Below, piece after piece: positions 35,058 through 46,528 of a stretch of 64,000 nucleotides of DNA (within the stretch, counting starts at the first letter, position 1; each line of letters opens with the position of its first letter). This DNA is from Pyrus communis. Lineage: Eukaryota > Streptophyta > Magnoliopsida > Rosales > Rosaceae. The translations under genes and the position numbers were made by a program. The notes beneath the pieces were generated by a model. The model worked only from the letters and a program-made list of their open reading frames with translations. It did no database searches and had not been told where the DNA came from. The stretch lies in contig NC_084805.1 of the NCBI RefSeq assembly GCF_963583255.1, positions 4,295,060 through 4,359,059 on the forward strand, written 5' to 3'.

Positions 35058-38000
35058 ATGTCTTCTGACTTCAACCCCAACTTCGAAAACGGACCCTCCA
35101 AGCGCTCCAGGCCCCCTCCTCCTCCCATCAGCGTCCCTCCCGCCCACGTCGCCTTCCGTATGCTCTGCCACGCCTCGCGCATCGGCGGCGTCATCGGAAA
35201 GTCCGGTAGCGTGATCAAGCAGCTCCAGCAAGCCACCGGAGCCAAGATCCGAATCGAAGAACCCCATGTCGAATCCCCTGACCGGGTCGTCGTGGTCATC
35301 GCTCCGAGCACAATCGGCTCCAAGGTATTTCTGAGAGCTCCAGTTCTAAACAATGTCTACAATGGTGGCGGCGGTGGTTTTGAAGAGGAGATTGAGGTTT
35401 CCAAGGCGCAGGAGGCGCTTCTGAGAGTGTTCGAGAGGATTCTGGAAGTTGCAGCGGAGACGGGGGCGATTGCGGCGGGGTTTGGGGTGGTTTCGTGCCG
35501 GGTTTTGGCGGAGGCGGCGCAGGTCGGGTTAGTGATAGGGAAGGGGGGGAAGGTGGTAGAGAAGATTAGGAAAGAAACTGGGTGTAAAATTAGGATTTTG
35601 AATGAGAAGCTACCTGCTTGTGCTGCTGCCCCAGACGAGATGATCGAGGTAAAGGTTGTGTCTTTGCTTTTCTGAAATGGGAATTGAGTTTTATGTTTTA
35701 GTTAGTCGGATTGTTTGTGATTGAGTGACTCCTGCATTGTTTTGGTATTGATATTTGTGTATGATGTGGTGAATTAGTCCCATATAGTATGGACTCTCGA
35801 ACTTGATTTGTAAGTTCTGTTTAGGGTTATGTGGAAATCGAAACTTGTTGGTGCACTCGGTGTATGTATATGCGACTGAACTAGTAGGTTGGGAAAGGTG
35901 TAGTTTAGTTTTGCTCGACTTTGTTGCCAATAGGACCAAAACATTGAGTAAGATAGTATGGCAGTCTGTAGCTATGCTGAATTTCAAAAGTTGTTTGTGG
36001 TTTCGGGTTTTTTTGCATGTTTTCAGTTACATATACAAATAGAAATGGACTGTATCTGGGCTAATTGTTTTGAAGTAGGACTTGATACCAAGAAGACAGC
36101 AATAGAATACTAACTGAGCTGAAGGTTTACATACCAAGAAGATAGCAAGTAGAATACTGATGAAACATTGTTAGAGACAAGGGAAAAACTAGAATATCTG
36201 TTTTGTCATCCAAAGTGGTACGAAGAGCTTGATTTAGGTAATGTAATTTCTGGAAATAAAAGTTTTCAATTGGATATTGACAATTATGATGCTAATTTGG
36301 AACCAATGTGATAGGATGTGATAACACAAGTGGTTTCTACAGATATCAGTGATGAGGGAGGTGGATACATATGTACGATTACTTTTAGAATGTTCCAAGG
36401 TTTATCATGTCTGCTCTGCTTATAATTAGGATTTTAATGACTATTTATCAAAATGAATGAAATCTTTAGGGGGTTATAAATGGTAACAATATCTGTCAGT
36501 TACTGATACAAAGGCTGGCAGTTGTAGATCTGCTAGGTTGGGTTAGTTGGGCATGTGCCATTTTCAGGATCTTCTTATGTATGTACAATTTATGTAGCTT
36601 AACTTCTGACTTCACTTGCCTGAGAACTAGTCCAGTTCTAAACAATGTCTATAATGGTGGCGGCAGTGGTTTTGAAGAGGAGATTGAGGTTTCCAAGGCG
36701 CAGGAGGCACTTCTGAGAGTGTTCGAGAGGATTCTAAAAGTTGCGGCGGAGACGGGGGCGATTGCGGCAGGGGTTGGGGTGGTGTCTTGCAGGTTTTTGG
36801 CGGAGGCAGCGTAGGTCGGGTCAGTGATGGGAGGGGGGGGGGGGAAGGTGGTAGAGAAGATTAGGAAAGATACTGGGTGTAAAATTAGGGTTTTGAATGA
36901 GAAGTTACCTGCTTGTGCTGCTGCCACAGATGAGATGATCGAGGTAAAGGTTGTGTCTTTGCTTTTCTGAAATGGGAATTGAGTTTTAGGTTTTAGTTAG
37001 TCAGATTGTTTGTGATTTAGTGACTCCTGCATTGTTTTGGTATTGATATTTGTGTATGATATGGTGAATGAGTCCCATTTAGTATGGACTCTCGAACTTG
37101 ATTTGTAAATTCTGTTTAGGGTTATGTGGAGATCTAAACTTGTTGGTGCACTCAGTGTAAGTATATGCGACTGAACTAGTAGGTTAGGAAAGGTGTAGTT
37201 TAGTTTTGCTTGACTTTGTTGCCAATAGGACCAAAACATTGAGTAAGATAGTATGGCAGTCTGTAGCTATGCTGAATTTCAAAAGTTGTTTGTGGTTTCA
37301 GGTTTTTTTCCGCATGTTTTCAGTGACATATACAAATAGAAATGAACTGTATCTGGGCTAATTGTTTTGAAGTAGGACTTGATACCAAGGAGACAGCAAT
37401 AGAATACTAACTGAGCTGAAGGTTTACATACCAAGACGATAGCAAGTAGAATACTGACGAAACATTGTTAGAGACAAGGGAAAAACTAGAATATCTGTTT
37501 TGTCATCCAAAGTGGTACAAAGAGCTTGATTTAGGTAATGTAATTTCTGGAAATAAAAGTTTTCAATTGGATATTGACAATTATGATGCTAATTTGGAAC
37601 CAATGTGATAGAATGTGATAACACAAGCGGAGTCTACATATATCAGTGATGAGGAAGGTGGATACATATGTACAATTATTTTTAGAATGTTCCAAGGTTT
37701 ATCATGTCTGCTCTGCTTATAATTAGGCTTTTAATGACTGTTTATCAAAATGAATGAAATCTATAGGGGGTTATAAATGGTAACAATATCTGTCAGTTAC
37801 TGATACAAAGGCTGGCAGTTGTAGATCTGCTAAGTTGGGTTAGTTGGGCGTGTGCCATGCATACTTAATTTTGACCTCAACCATAGCCCGTTGACTGGAT
37901 TGAATTAGGTACCAAATAGGCATAATGAACTTGATAGTTGTTAAAGGCCATCATTTTTTTTCAGGATCTTTTTATGTATGTACAATTTATTTAGCTTAAC

Positions 38001-41000
38001 TTCTGACTTCACTTGCCTTTAAGGTTTGTTTTAACAGAAAATAGAAACAAAATATTCCTTTCCCTTATGTTATACTAATGCTTCTGGTTCTTGATTGTTT
38101 GTTTGCCTCCACCTTAGCGTACTTTACTAATTAAAAAGAACATCATAATTTTTTTTCTTCCCCGGAAATTGATTCAGTGGTGTGGCAGATAGAAGGGGAT
38201 ATTTTGGCTGTAAAGAAAGCACTTATTGCTGTTTCTGGCTGTCTTCAACAATATCCACCAGTTGACAAGACAAGGATGAGTGTAAGCAGGCCTGAGGCAG
38301 TTCCTCGTGAGACTCTACCTGATCTGCGTTTAGATCATCTTTCACAGAGGAACTCAATGCTTAATTTGCCAAGCAGCTCCATGAGTTATGTTTCAGGAGT
38401 TCGTCCATCATCAAGAGAGGCTGAAAGGATCCCCACACTTGAGACAAAACAACAGGAAGTTTCTTTCAGGATTCTTTGTGCCAATGATAGGATTGGGGGT
38501 GTAATTGGAAGGGGGGGTTCCATTGTTAGGGCTCTTCAAAATGAGACAGGTGCTGCAATAAGTGTTGCTGCCTCTGTGGCTGAGTGTGATGAACGATTAA
38601 TTACTGTTTCTGCATTGGAGGTTTGCCATTCTGTCTTTTTTCTTTTCTTTTTCCTATTTTTAATATCTATATTTTTCTTATATCTGCTTCATATTCTATA
38701 GAATCCTGAATCAAGGTACTCGCCAGCACAAAAGGCTGCTGTTCTTGTCTTCTCAAGGTCCGTAGAGGCAGGCATTGAAAAGGGGCGAGACTCAAGCTCA
38801 AATAAAGGGTCACCCCTTACTGCACGGCTTGTAGTTCCATCAAACCAAGTTGGTTGTTTGCTGGGAAAAGGGGGTGTAATAGTTTCAGAGATCCGGAAGG
38901 CAACTGGCACTGGTATACGAATAGTAGGGGGTGACCAGGTCCCGAAGTGTGCCTTAGAGAATGTTGAAGTTGTACAGGTGTGGTGTTATCACATTCTTTA
39001 AGGAAGGGATAATAATTGGTTTTCGATTTGGTTCTTTTGGTGAAATTCGTTATATTTAGGGATCTGAAGTTGATGATATGAACTTGCAAGTTTCTCATAT
39101 ATTTATCATTTGTTTCCCAGATTTCAGGGGATTTTTCAAATGTGCAAGATGCTTTGTACAATATTACTGGTAGGTTACGAGATAACCTTTTCTCCAGCAC
39201 AGTAAGTAATTCTGGAAGAAGGAGCAGTTCATCCATGCTAACCGATATAAGTCCTTATGGAAGACCCAGGGATCTGAATCCTATTGGATATCAGCCATCA
39301 TCATCGGTTGGTGTTACTCGTGATCTGAACCGTCATTCAACACTAATTCAAAATATGGATCATCTTGGTCTTTCCCATAGTTTAGATCCTTCCCCACCAA
39401 GACCATGGGCATCACAGGTAAGTCTCTCTCACATGGTCTCAACTGTATTTTTTTGTATTTTGTTTTTTTTATATTTTAGTTGATTTACGGATTGTATTGC
39501 AGATGTCAGCTTTCACAGATGTTGGAAGGGGTGTGACTTCTTTAAAAAGTGGCACAGATATTGGCAGGTTAGAAAATTATGAGATTGGGCTAAGCTGCTA
39601 AGCTATAAATGGGTCTGAAAATGAAATGGATGTTGTTTTGAAGCATGAGTAAATAGCTTCAGATCGTGAGAACTGAGCTGCTTGGTGTGAACAAAGTTGT
39701 TAGATAGGAGGTCATCCTGTTATAATTTTCCTGGCTTGAGTTACCATTTAGTGGGCTGTATCTGAATTTATGGATATGAAGTGAAACTGAAATTTGTATA
39801 ATATATTAGGATTAAAGTCGGCTAGTAGTTAAATTAGACATTGTTAGTAATTTCCTTACGGACTGCACTCTTTGCTCTTGCAGTTAACATCAACTAATGA
39901 TATTAGGCGTTAAAAACATTTATATCTAGATTCACATTTCTCCACTTTCTAGGAACTTGACCGCTCAGGCTAGTCAATTGTCATGCACAGCCTTATTTCA
40001 TAAATAATTGAAATACCCTGGACTGTCACCTAAAGGTAATAATAGACTAGTTACCTCTCTATTATTCCATATCGCACCTCAATTTGTCACTTAATTGAAA
40101 CACCCACCTCATTCGGTTTCAAATGGATACTGAAAATTCGTGCAATTATGTACTTAAAAGTTTCTAATGGGATGCGCTTTCCATTTTTTGTTTGTTTTTT
40201 TATTTTTGTTTCTTGAACTCTGTCCTTTTGTAATAGCAGTGGGAGCAAATCTGCTGTTGTGACAAATACAACTGTAGAGATCGTAGTTCCTGAAAATGTT
40301 ATTGGCTCTGTGTATGGGGAGAATGGTGCCAATTTGGCTCGTCTGAGACAGGTATATATCATGATTTTATATTGCTTCTTTGATTTTGTTTTAAGGAAAC
40401 CGTGCTCTTCGTGTGTACCTAGCAAGCACGCCCTTCTTTATAAGGTTTTTGCTCGCTGGATTTCAAACTTCAACATAACCAGTTTGGCTCTATTATGTTT
40501 TGAGGGCTTCCCATGTCTACTATATTTCTAATCAGTATTTTATTCCTGATAAGGAATTGTGCAAAATTTAAGAGCACATTGAAGTGGCTGGGAAGAACAC
40601 AGTTATGTTGCCATAGAATAGTTGTTTTTTCTTGGGCGAAGGGGCCTTGTGTTGTTATAAGAGTTGTTTTTGCTTGGGCGAAGGGGCCTTGTGTTGTTAT
40701 AAGATGCTTGGGACCGTGAATTGGGGTGGGTTGCGGTGTGGCTTTGACCCGAGTATCTTTGTAGTGAACGCCATCATGAACTTCAAGGATATCACAGTTG
40801 CATACTGTTTCAAACTTCACACGTCTGTTTCTACATCAACTTAAACTTATCTTTCGTATTTTTCCTTCTTTTTTTCCCTGTTGAATCAGATTTCTAGTGC
40901 CAAGGTCATTGTGCATGAGCCCCGTCCTGGAACAACTGACAGGATTATTGTCATATCTGGGACACCTGATGAAACCCAGGCAGCACAGAGCCTTCTACAT

Positions 41001-41027
41001 GCATTCATTCTTACTGGACCATCATGA
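35058..41027 (+). CDS. Five-KH-domain RNA-binding protein (HEN4/At4g18375-like)
   Basis: Plant nuclear poly(C)-binding-type KH protein; relatives such as HEN4 act in pre-mRNA processing. Exons 35058-35648, 38189-38620, 38702-38977, 39121-39417, 39503-39567, 40240-40351 and 40890-41027 give 636 residues with all junctions in frame. KH1 (RIGGVIGKSGSVIKQLQ) and KH2 (QVGLVIGKGGKVVEKIRKE) are both in exon 1, KH3 (RIGGVIGRGGSIVRALQNE) in exon 2, KH4 (QVGCLLGKGGVIVSEIRK) in exon 3 and KH5 (VIGSVYGENGANLARLRQ) across exons 6-7; each has a GxxG loop. The N-terminus has a nuclear-localisation-like PSKRSRPPPPP. An in-frame upstream ATG at 35,007 would add 17 residues; I prefer 35,058 because homologues start close to SSDFNPN. 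Intron 1 (2.5 kb) contains a duplicate of the end of exon 1. Intron 6 has a 42-bp tandem repeat. Confidence 0.9.
35339..36622 (+). repeat. Internal segmental duplication of KH gene, copy A
   Basis: Covers the last ~310 bases of exon 1 (KH2 region) and about 970 bases of intron 1. It recurs with high identity at 36,631-38,020. Copy A carries the functional exon sequence and its GT donor (35,649). Relative to copy B it lacks about 100 bases near 36,565. Confidence 0.9.
36631..38020 (+). repeat. Internal segmental duplication of KH gene, copy B (pseudo-exon)
   Basis: Near-identical to copy A. The KH2-coding part remains mostly in frame but has a premature TAG (near 36,811, in 'gcagcgtaggtc') where copy A has CAG. 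Its GxxG loop is replaced by a run of twelve G. The donor 'gatcgag|gtaaagg' is retained. It ends with DNA leading to exon 2. It cannot encode the second KH domain. Confidence 0.88.
40621..40704 (+). repeat. 42-bp tandem duplication in KH gene intron 6
   Basis: Two adjacent copies (40,621-40,662 and 40,663-40,704) containing 'cttgggcgaaggggccttgt'. It lies in an intron segment (about 40,460-40,850) that may be an inserted transposon fragment, without clear ends. Confidence 0.75.
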
Positions 41028-42159
41028 CAAATAGTTTGTCTGTGAGACATGTTTGCAGGAGGATATTCCACCAGGTTGCTTGGTAACCAATTGGGTTTTG
41101 ATTTTGTCAAATACTGTGCGCTAGGTAGGAAGATTCATCCTTCAGGGTTCCTTTTAATGCCGATCCAGAACTAAGCGACGTAAATTTTGCTCTATCGGCT
41201 TTGTCATTTTGTTGCATATAGAAGTCATTCTGCCATGATTTACTATGTATTCTTCAGAAACAATGTGGAAAGAGTTTGACAAGAGAGCCTTTGCCTAGTT
41301 ACCTCCGTCTTTTAATGAATTAATCTTTTTTGCTCCATGTAAATTTTATTGTAATGTGACACTTCTGAAAGAGAAAAAAAATGTGTTTCAATTATTCTGT
41401 GAAGGTTAACAAGGTGATGTGTTGATGTGCATAATTCCTCTCCTTAATTTAGATGACAGTGGAATTAAGCGTTAATGAGTAGGGTTTTGTTTGGGTAAAG
41501 GGCGGAATAAGACAAAGGAAACGAGTGCGGGAAATTTTCAAAGCATGTGAATGTGAATTAGGTCAGTTATTTAGGGCAGTGCTCCTACACTCATACTCAG
41601 GCACATGAGTGCGAGTTATCTTTCTCGTAAACTAGTGTAGATTACAATATTGCTTTGCCAGTGCCCGTACTTTTTTCATTTTTCTTCTTGGGGAGAGGTA
41701 AGACGGGTTCGAAAGCACAACAAATAAAACAAACAATAGAGGATCAAGAGAGGTTTATGCCAGCTAAAGGCCTTTCACAGTAGGCCGGAAAAAGTGAGAA
41801 TGATGCCAATATATTGAACTCGTACTAATGTAATAGTAGTGTTAAAGAAATTAAACTTAAGATGCCTGATTCCTATCTATAGTTATCACATTCACCTGAA
41901 TCACCGTGAAAGGCCTAAAATATGATCGATATGGTTTTAGGATCAAGAGAGGATGACCTTGGAGTCTTAGACGTCTTAGACCCTTCGACTCTTCGTTTCT
42001 GTTAGCTCAACTTATTGAAATGAACACTGTCACATTAAATTACTGGAAGCATACAAGTAGATGGAGGCAACTCAACTGGCAAGTATGGGTCTCTCAAAAG
42101 TATTTTACAGTCTCTTTCACACAGACAATACATGAAATTGAAACAGGTGCATGATACTT
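41028..42159. other. Convergent 3' flanks of KH and Costars genes
   Basis: Contains the KH gene 3' UTR (candidate poly(A) region around 41,340-41,390) and, from the other strand, the Costars 3' UTR. No gene seen between. Confidence 0.45.
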
Positions 42160-43414
42160 CTAACTTGTCCCGACTGGCACTGCAGTAGTTGCCTCTGCCG
42201 CTGCTGCCGGTTTTGGTTTGAGTATGATCTCCACATTGTCATGGACACCCTGCAGCAGTAGCTCACCGTCGTATGTGAGAAATTTCCGCCTCTTTGCTGC
42301 TCTTAGCGTCCCAACCAACGCTTCGAATATGTTTGCACATCTATCATCATTAAACAGCACCCCAAATGTGACCTACAGAAATAGCACCCCAAATGTTCAT
42401 ACATTGTAGGAAACAGAAGGATGATTTACACAAACATTGAAGCTTAAGGTACACGAGTAAAAGGTCGTTAAAAAATAGTTATAAATCTTGTTGGTGAGTG
42501 TGTGTGTGTCAAAGTTTTGTACTCTTTAAGGCCATTGAACTGACATAGCCCAAACAGCAGAGTAGATAACAGAAACCTGAAGAAATCTGACAATCAAAAT
42601 GAGCCGAATTGACAGACGATGATTTTGCAACATATCAAACACCAAATAATTTAATTATCCTGAAAATGCATCAGCTATAATTGCTTCCTTCAATCCAGAC
42701 AAGGTCAGTTCTTTCTCCGTCCCTCTCAAGTGATAAATGGGAAGAAAATTGCGGTTTTACGACGCGAGGGATGCAGAATGAAGAGAACATTCTAATACAG
42801 TCCGTTTTAAAATTAAAGGTCTGCTAATCACAAAATTTATAAGCTAATATATGCTCGTTTGTCACAGTTTTTCTACTTCAAATTGAATTATCATCCTGTG
42901 AACGCTTTGTATTTACCCATTTTTCACATACCAACTGAAAAGATGAAATACATTTACAAAGTTGAATCAAAAGAAGCAAACATCTTGATTCGAATCACGA
43001 AGAAATGCGTAAAAATACAAGGAAATCATATCATCTTGAGTACCAATCGATTCGAGTCTTTTTTTTTGAAATTATATGTTTTGATGAATGATCAATTACT
43101 CGGCCAAGATCCATGATACCATCAGAAACTTGTAAACAAGTAGAATATTACAGATCCAGCATTGACATGGCCCGACAATTTCTAGATCCAAACAGTGAAA
43201 TCAATACTTGTAATTCGAATTCTAGAGCAGCATTACAATTGCAATTACATATGAACAGTAAGAAAAAGGAAGAGGAGAGGTGGAAAGAGTGGGATTGGAT
43301 TGCATGATGGTGTTTGTGTGTGAGCGTTGTTACCTTGTAAGAACCATCGTCTTGGAGCTTGCCGAGCCTCTGGATTTCTTCTCTGAGACGCTCGACCTCT
43401 TCTTCTACATTCAT
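42160..43414 (-). CDS. Costars family protein (ABRACL-like)
   Basis: Two minus-strand exons (43414-43334 and 42372-42160) join at K|VTFG to give 97 residues: MNVEEEVERLREEIQRLGKLQDDGSYK then VTFGVLFNDDRCANIFEALV, RRKFLTYDGELLLQGVHD and NVEIILKP. This is the compact Costars domain, shared with the C-terminus of muscle STARS and with Dictyostelium costars, where it affects actin dynamics; plant function is not established. Family members are usually about 80-85 residues. This one has an extra Ala/Thr-rich tail (KPAAAAEATTAVPVGTS). The start is unambiguous because MNVEEEV is the family N-terminus. It converges on the KH gene. Confidence 0.92.
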
Positions 43415-44620
43415 GGCTGATGATTTGATGGCTTCACTTCTGCAATCCTCCTTGTCTGTGTTTTCTGCGTTGGGTGTGGAAAAAGACTCAAGGCCGGATC
43501 ACAACCCACCAGTTGCTTAATCTCTAGCCTTCGGATAACGTAAAAAAAAAAAAAAAAAAAAAGTTGCTATCCATGTACTTTTATCGAGTTTCAACCGTCG
43601 GATCAAATGTGTGCGGTAAAACAAAGATGTGAAAATCATTGCCTAAAAGAAATTTAGAATAATAACAAAAACACATCATTATTTAGTTTCTCATACCTTT
43701 GTTTAATATTTTTTGGTGGAAAAACTAGGCTGATAACCCAAACAAAATTATTTAATAATAAATCTAAACCGGAACATTCCAAATTGATCATCATGAACAA
43801 AACTAAATTAACGAGAATGAGAATTATCGAAGTAAAAATTGTCTAGATCTATACTCTTGTTTAACATTATTTGATATTTTTGTGTGATTTATTCAAGAAA
43901 AAATTTGCCTAGATGAGCAAATTTTGGGCTACATTTCATGATGGGACAACACTTTTTTTCTAAATAGCAAAACTAGGCATGAGAAAGACCACACGAGCTC
44001 CCACATTAAGGTTCGAATGTTCCAACAATATCACAATAATCCAAGAATATGTTCCAACTCATTAGCAAGAATATGTTCAAACTATCAAGGCACTTAGTTG
44101 TATACAAAGAATGTTGTATTCAATTATAACACACTGAGAAAATGTTTCAACCCTCTGCTCTCTTGTATTGCTCTTTTTTTTCTTTCTTTCTTTTGTGTGT
44201 TTCTTTAAGTAGGCTTTCAGCTTAAATACTATTGTAGTTATATTATTATCTTGTTAAACTAACGATCATATTTTGTTTGAGCACTATGTTACAGTTGAAT
44301 GATTGCCATAAAGATAACTTGACATTAACAAGGGTACAATACTTGGTACCTATGAGTTTAGCCATTGTGGCCTCATATGAACCACATCGAATTTCTTGTG
44401 CAAGGTTTTATATCTAGTTCTTAACTTGTTATAATGGTCATTTCACGATTTAACTAAGCTTCAATGCAAATTTGGTATCAAATCCCTATTTTAGCATTTT
44501 AATAGTATAATTACAATAATAAAGTACATTGAGGACATAAATTATCAAAACAACTGATATCACACACCCACTTATTTTGCATGAATATGTTCTATACTTT
44601 TCCTTGTAATCCATTTTACA
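43415..44620. other. AT-rich intergenic DNA upstream of Costars gene
   Basis: Promoter side of the Costars gene. A 20-base poly-A run lies at about 43,542-43,561. No gene seen. Confidence 0.4.
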
Positions 44621-45755
44621 AACCATTAGCAGAAGTTAATTGTCCTAGACACTCTACTATTACTAGCATAAGAGATATTTAGAACATAAGAAACAAAAAT
44701 CTACTAGCAAGGTAAAAGAAACTCACCATAAGTTATTAGAAGCAAATATTCATACTTTAGAAACTTTAGGAGGAGAAAGAGAGTATTTACAAAACCAATT
44801 AGCAATAGACTTATAAAATGGTAAGTTCTAGTTTATGATAGATTATTTCAATTTAGATTAGCGAGCAACATAAAAAGAAAACCACTCTAGATCAAAATAG
44901 TTTAGTTTATTATTTTCACTTACGAAACACAATCATATTTTGTATAGTGAAAACAAATCCCAAGTAGATAATATTGTAGACCTTATTGTTAGTCAAACAG
45001 AAAATATAAACTAAAACAAGAATAAGCATAATAGTTTATTAAATCAATATATAAAGATTTTCTATTAAGAATTTAGATTATATTACATCTCAATTAGAAA
45101 ATTATAATGAACACATTCAAAGATTTTCTAGTAAGAAAATAAATAAATAAAAGAGCTCATTGATCTCATAAATATAAACCTAAGTACATTTAGAAATAGT
45201 TGAGAAATTAAAACTAAAAGTCCAGAAAATTCAATTAGTACATAAAAAGTTAATTGAACAACTCTTAGGTTATTTGTTTGATCACTGATTCTTGAACCAA
45301 TAGAAAATATATTCAAACTTTACATGAAATTAGTAAATTAGATAAAGAACAAGTTGGTTTAACAAATTTTGCATCATAAGTAGCTAAAAAAATTATTTCA
45401 ATTTAGACAAATAATTTAGTTATCCAGTTAGTATTAAATTTAGCATAAAAATTAGATCGAGTTGATGAACAAATAGTAAAAATTATTAAAGTTTTACATA
45501 ACACATTTTCTTCATTACCACTGTCTTTAGTACAAAAATTAGAAAATCCAACATTGCACAAATAACCATATTAGAAGACGTAAGATTAACCTTTTTGATA
45601 AATAGAAAATGAAACTTTTCAGGAGAAAAGGAAAAGACATAGTGAGAGCAAAAAATATTTATCCTAATGAGGAAGAAGTACAATAATTTATTAGATATTT
45701 ATATGGCAAAAATAAAACGACTGATGGGAGAAAGAATTTCGACAAATTGTTAACC
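44620..45755 (+). pseudogene. Old decayed coding sequence, stop-riddled
   Basis: The plus strand shows long stretches with protein-like, Lys/Leu/Glu/Gln-rich heptad character (for example LEIVEKLKLKVQKIQLVHKK near 45,190-45,250 and LDRVDEQIVKIIKVLHNTFS near 45,450-45,510), broken by frameshifts and many in-frame TAA/TAG codons. Several of those stops sit where CAA or CAG (Gln) would restore the pattern, as expected from C-to-T decay of a methylated element. A coiled-coil protein of a mobile element is likely. An endogenous pararetrovirus-like relic is one candidate and an LTR retrotransposon another; I could not recognise a diagnostic domain. Confidence 0.4.
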
Positions 45756-46094
45756 CCAACACTTGGAGCTGCTGGAAGAACAATGCATTTCCTAAGACAC
45801 TTTTTTTCTTTGAGATGCTTTGAGTCTAGTTCTTGCTATAAAATGTTGACGTGGTTTAACCGTGACCACACATTACAGGAGGACATGAGGAGAGTATGGA
45901 AATGGGAGGGCAGACAATCCATCTCCCACCAAGACTTCATTTTCTTCTTTACGGTACAAGCCCGAGATAACTTTCTAACAAATGCGAAATTTTTCAATGT
46001 GTCAGGAATACGATCCGGTATCTTAAATGTCATAATACAAATAGTAATATAATTGAATTTTTTTCAACCACTTGTATTATAACACATGGTGTAC

Positions 46095-46252
46095 CAAACC
46101 TTGTTGCTAGCAAAGTCCCCAACAATGGCGGGTAGGCTAGTTTGCTACGGCAGTCTGCAAGTTCGAAACCTCATTCTGTGAATTAACTTCAAGTAATTTA
46201 CATTGTCCTCTTGTTAAAAAACAAAATAAATAAATAAATAAATAAAATAATT
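46095..46252 (+). mobile_element. Possible SINE with A-rich tail
   Basis: A good polymerase III B-box-like motif 'agttcgaaacc' (near 46,160) lies about 35 bases after a plausible A box, followed after about 60 bases by an '(aaat)n' tail at 46,216-46,250. Distinct from the other SINE family in the window. No target duplication confirmed. Confidence 0.35.
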
Positions 46253-46528
46253 GTCCAAGTCAGTGGCATATCCTGTAAATATGACAGACTTGCAGGGTCG
46301 TTTTCCTAACCGGTCATCCTCCTCAACCTCAAACTCCCACCTCCTTTTCTACAGCTTTCAGATAAAATTTTGTTGTTGTGTTTTTTAATATAAAAAATTC
46401 AAGGAAATCAAAATTAGGGTTTGGATTTCCCCAATTAAGTTCCATTGCTTTCAATCAACTCATAATTTGCGCGTGATACGACTCGTTTTGAATTTTGGGT
46501 TCTGGGTTAAATATTTTTCGTATCAGAA

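Noticed and set aside
36581..36814. 77-codon frame resembling KH2 as a separate gene
   Set aside because: It is the duplicated pseudo-exon inside intron 1 of the KH gene, ended by a premature stop and with a destroyed GxxG loop.
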